Below, in pieces: positions 14,178 to 16,648 of a DNA stretch of 16,648 nucleotides. Below the pieces are notes generated by a model. The model did not search any database, was not told where the DNA came from, and was given only the letters and a program-made list of their open reading frames with translations. A program made the translations under genes and the position numbers. The stretch comes from JAFAHD01 sp035654355 (GTDB taxonomy: Bacteria; Vulcanimicrobiota; Vulcanimicrobiia; Eremiobacterales; Eremiobacteraceae): positions 1 through 16,648 of the forward strand of contig DASRXC010000011.1 of NCBI GenBank assembly GCA_035654355.1, read 5' to 3'. How positions within the stretch are numbered: position 1 is the stretch's first letter; every line of letters begins with the position of its first letter.

Positions 14178-16648
14178 GCCCGACTTCGTGCGGATGCGCG
14201 AGCAGCTCGTGATATGGATACATGCGAATGCGATAGTTGACCAGCCCGCAATGTTCGGGACGTATGTCGAGCACGAACCGATGCTCGCCGTCACCCAGCG
14301 CGCCGGCTTGCGTCAGCTGATAGCGCTGGTCGCCGAACAAACACTCGACCCGTACATCATCCGGCGATAAGCCATTCAGGGTGACAGCCGTTTCGACGCG
14401 AGCGTTCGAGCCGAATGAGATGCTGCGGTCGGGATCGCGCAGCAGCCTGATTTTGACGCCGCCCCATTTGTCGCGAACCGTCGCTTTCCACGCGGCGAGC
14501 GTCACGGCGCCTGCGCCGCCTTCGGCAATCATTCGGCGGCCGTGCGCGGCCGCCGGTAGATAGAAGGTCTGCGCGTATTCGGCGACCATGCGCGAGGCCG
14601 AAAAGCGCGGCAGCAGCGTGCGCACGGAACGCTTGGATTTTTCCACCCACCGCTTCGAGTAGCCGAGTGTGTGGCGCTCGTAATAAAGCGGCACGACTTC
14701 TTGTTCGAGGACATCGTACAGGTTGGCCGCCTCTTCGCGATCGCGCCGCTCGATATCGGCGTCAGGCGGATACGGCCGGATGCCCCAGCCGTTATGACCG
14801 TCGTATCCTTCGCCCCACCATCCATCGAGAACGCTCAGGTTGAGCACGCCGTTGATGCCGGCCTTTTGGCCTGACGTTCCGCTGGCCTCGAGCGGATAGC
14901 GCGGCGTGTTCAACCAGACATCCACGCCCGACACCATGTGACGCGCAAGCGCGAGATCATAGCCCTCGACGACGAGGATGCGTCCATCGAAGCGGGGTTC
15001 GCGCCCCGCCTCGAAGAGTTTACGGATCATCTCCTGGCCGGGCATGTCGGCGGGGTGCGCTTTGCCGGCGAAGACGAACACGACGGGACGTTCGGGATTA
15101 CCGACGATGCGCGCGAGGCGCTCGGGATCGTGAAGGATGAGCGTCGCCCGCTTGTACGTCGCAAAGCGCCGCGCGAATCCGATCAGTAAGACATTTGGAT
15201 CGTCAGCGTTGAGGAAGCGCAACGTGCGCTCGATCTGTGTCTCGAAGACGCCATTGCGGCGGAACTGCGCAGTCAAGCGCGCGCGCAGCTCGGTGATGAG
15301 GTTGGCTTTGATCTGCTGGCGCACGCTCCAAAAGAGCTGGTCGGGAATCGTGTCGAGACGGTACCAGAACTCCGGATCGCGCTGCGCACCTCGCCACTCC
15401 GCCCCAAGCGTCGTGTCGAACAGATTGACCCACTCGCGTGCGAGGAACGTGCTGACGTGTACGCCGTTCGTGATATACGACATCGGATTCTCATCGGGCG
15501 GCAGCTCGGGCCATAAGCCTGCGAGCAGCTTCGCGGAAACGTCGCGGTGGATCTTGCTCACGCCGTTCTGGTATCGCGACCCGCGGACGCCGAGCGCCGT
15601 CTGATTGAATCCGTCCGGCTGCCCCGGCTGCAAGCCGAGCTTTGCGAAATCTTTGAGATTCAGTCCCAGTTCCTTGGCGAGGTCGCCGAGATAATGGTCG
15701 ACCATCTCAATGCCGAAAACGTCGTGTCCAGCCGGCACCGGAGTGTGGGTCGTGAACACGGTCGACGACGCAGTGGCTTCAAGCGCGCTGGGCAGATTGA
15801 GGCCGCTTGCGACCAACTCGCGGCAGCGCTCGAGCACCAAGAACGCCGCGTGCCCTTCGTTGATGTGCCAGACAGTCGGTGCAAGACCGAGCGCACGCAG
15901 CGCCCGCACACCGCCGATCCCAAGCACGATCTCTTGCTTGATGCGCGTGTCGAGGTCGCCGCCGTACAATTGATACGTGATGCCCCGATCCGCCTCAGCG
16001 TTCTCGGGGAGATCGGTATCGAGCAGCACGACCCGGATGCGTCCGGCGTGCGCGATCCATGGGCGCAATTGTACGTCGCGCTGACCGATGCGGACGCGGA
16101 CGCGCACTTCCTTGCCATCCGCATCGCGCGCCGGCGACACCGGCAGGTCGGCGACGTCGGATGGGTTGTAGCCGGCGTGCTGGTTGCCGTCGCCATCCAG
16201 CGTCTGCTGGAAATAGCCTTGACGGTAAAGCAGGCCGACCGCGACCAGCGGCAGACCCATGTCAGATGATGCCTTGGTGTGATCCGCGGCTAAGATCCCT
16301 AGGCCGCCGGAATAGATCTGGAAGCTTTCGTGAAAGCCGAATTCAGCGGAGAAATAGGCGACGAGATCATCGGCGCCAAGCGTCACACCGTTGGAGCGCG
16401 GCGTTTCTCGCAGATACGTGTCGAAGCGCGACACCACGCGGTCGTACGAATCGAGATAGACCGGGTCTTCAGATGCCTGCTGAAGGCGCCGCTCCTCGAC
16501 GCGGCGCAGGAAGACTTTGGGATTGTGGCCCACCGACTCCCAAAGGGCGGGGTTGAGCCGTGCGAAGAGCGAGCGCGTCGTGCGATCCCAGCTAAAGCGC
16601 AGATTATCGGCCAGCTCGCTCAAGCGTTCAAGCCGCTGTGGGATCTTC
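14146..16648 (-). CDS. glgP: alpha-glucan (glycogen/maltodextrin) phosphorylase, GT35, DUF3417-type; N-terminus beyond right edge
   Basis: This enzyme releases glucose-1-phosphate from alpha-1,4-glucans using pyridoxal phosphate. Coding continues to the right edge: the bases after 16623 translate in frame to KIPQRLER, normal family sequence, so the TTG at 16623 is not the start and the true one lies outside. Numbered from that TTG, visible blocks are YFSAEFGFHESFQIYSGGLG (90-109), VWHINEGHAAFL (251-262), TTHTPVPAGHDVF (291-303), ARRFATYKRA (484-493) and EASGTSGQKAGINGVLNL (579-596), with Lys587 as the pyridoxal-phosphate lysine, then DGWWGEGYDG. The N-terminal DUF3417 region and the C-terminal beta extension mark the shorter bacterial TIGR02094 type rather than the MalP/muscle type. 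It converges on and overlaps the second GH57 gene by 32 bases. Confidence 0.93.
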   Translation of the reverse strand, partial: KIPQRLERLSELADNLRFSWDRTTRSLFARLNPALWESVGHNPKVFLRRVEERRLQQASEDPVYLDSYDRVVSRFDTYLRETPRSNGVTLGADDLVAYFSAEFGFHESFQIYSGGLGILAADHTKASSDMGLPLVAVGLLYRQGYFQQTLDGDGNQHAGYNPSDVADLPVSPARDADGKEVRVRVRIGQRDVQLRPWIAHAGRIRVVLLDTDLPENAEADRGITYQLYGGDLDTRIKQEIVLGIGGVRALRALGLAPTVWHINEGHAAFLVLERCRELVASGLNLPSALEATASSTVFTTHTPVPAGHDVFGIEMVDHYLGDLAKELGLNLKDFAKLGLQPGQPDGFNQTALGVRGSRYQNGVSKIHRDVSAKLLAGLWPELPPDENPMSYITNGVHVSTFLAREWVNLFDTTLGAEWRGAQRDPEFWYRLDTIPDQLFWSVRQQIKANLITELRARLTAQFRRNGVFETQIERTLRFLNADDPNVLLIGFARRFATYKRATLILHDPERLARIVGNPERPVVFVFAGKAHPADMPGQEMIRKLFEAGREPRFDGRILVVEGYDLALARHMVSGVDVWLNTPRYPLEASGTSGQKAGINGVLNLSVLDGWWGEGYDGHNGWGIRPYPPDADIERRDREEAANLYDVLEQEVVPLYYERHTLGYSKRWVEKSKRSVRTLLPRFSASRMVAEYAQTFYLPAAAHGRRMIAEGGAGAVTLAAWKATVRDKWGGVKIRLLRDPDRSISFGSNARVETAVTLNGLSPDDVRVECLFGDQRYQLTQAGALGDGEHRFVLDIRPEHCGLVNYRIRMYPYHELLAHPHEVGLMIWLSHDAS

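Noticed and set aside
15547..16269. 240-residue plus-strand ORF
   Set aside because: Antisense to strongly conserved glgP sequence; no family pattern of its own.
16621..16623. TTG as the start of glgP
   Set aside because: In-frame codons upstream read KIPQRLER, normal N-terminal sequence of this phosphorylase family, so the gene simply runs off the window.
1..16648. tRNA/rRNA genes, CRISPR arrays, insertion sequences, integrases, toxin-antitoxin or defence genes
   Set aside because: Looked for on both strands; no spaced repeats, cloverleaf with CCA-side pattern, transposase motifs or long terminal inverted repeats were seen.

Overview
GC-rich, gene-dense bacterial DNA (roughly 60 % GC by eye) with 11 protein genes in about 16.6 kb, two of them cut by the window edges. 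The largest non-coding gap is about 208 bases (9083-9290), so no stretch over 300 bases lacks a gene. GTG and TTG starts and overlapping stop/start codons are common. The Oar-like TonB-dependent receptor with an N-terminal carboxypeptidase-regulatory-like domain and a signal peptide implies an outer membrane. This receptor type, with lipoproteins and GH57/GH63 glucan enzymes, is reminiscent of Eremiobacterota (WPS-2) or Acidobacteriota. That placement is a guess from protein style, since no marker gene is present.

Left part (1-5004): a truncated TonB-dependent receptor on the minus strand; then, divergent from it, an alpha/beta hydrolase whose stop overlaps the start of a small lipoprotein of unknown function. 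A DUF2721-type membrane protein (minus) and a DUF309-type helical protein (plus) follow, and their start codons share a single CATG.

Middle (5040-9290): a minus-strand two-gene unit, GH63-type glucosidase then class I FAD/NAD disulfide oxidoreductase, joined by a TTGA stop/start overlap. A compact 208-base divergent control region separates this unit from glgC. It holds a 23-codon open reading frame with a strong Shine-Dalgarno sequence, in the same frame as glgC, with a short hairpin over its 3' end.

Right part (9291-16648): a glycogen/alpha-glucan block. On the plus strand are glgC (ADP-glucose pyrophosphorylase), a GH57 amylase-type hydrolase overlapping the glgC 3' end, and a second, different GH57 enzyme of the 4-alpha-glucanotransferase type with DUF1925 and DUF1926 regions. 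On the minus strand, with its 3' end overlapping the second GH57 gene by 32 bases, is glgP (alpha-glucan phosphorylase), whose N-terminus lies beyond the right edge. Together these would make ADP-glucose, rearrange or trim alpha-1,4-glucans and release glucose-1-phosphate. No glycogen synthase or branching enzyme is visible, so the block is either incomplete here or shared with genes elsewhere. No RNA genes, CRISPR arrays, insertion sequences or phage genes were seen. I find no clearly new multi-gene system; the most interesting points are the glgC leader region, the shared-CATG gene pair, and the unexplained pairing of the oxidoreductase with the glucosidase.
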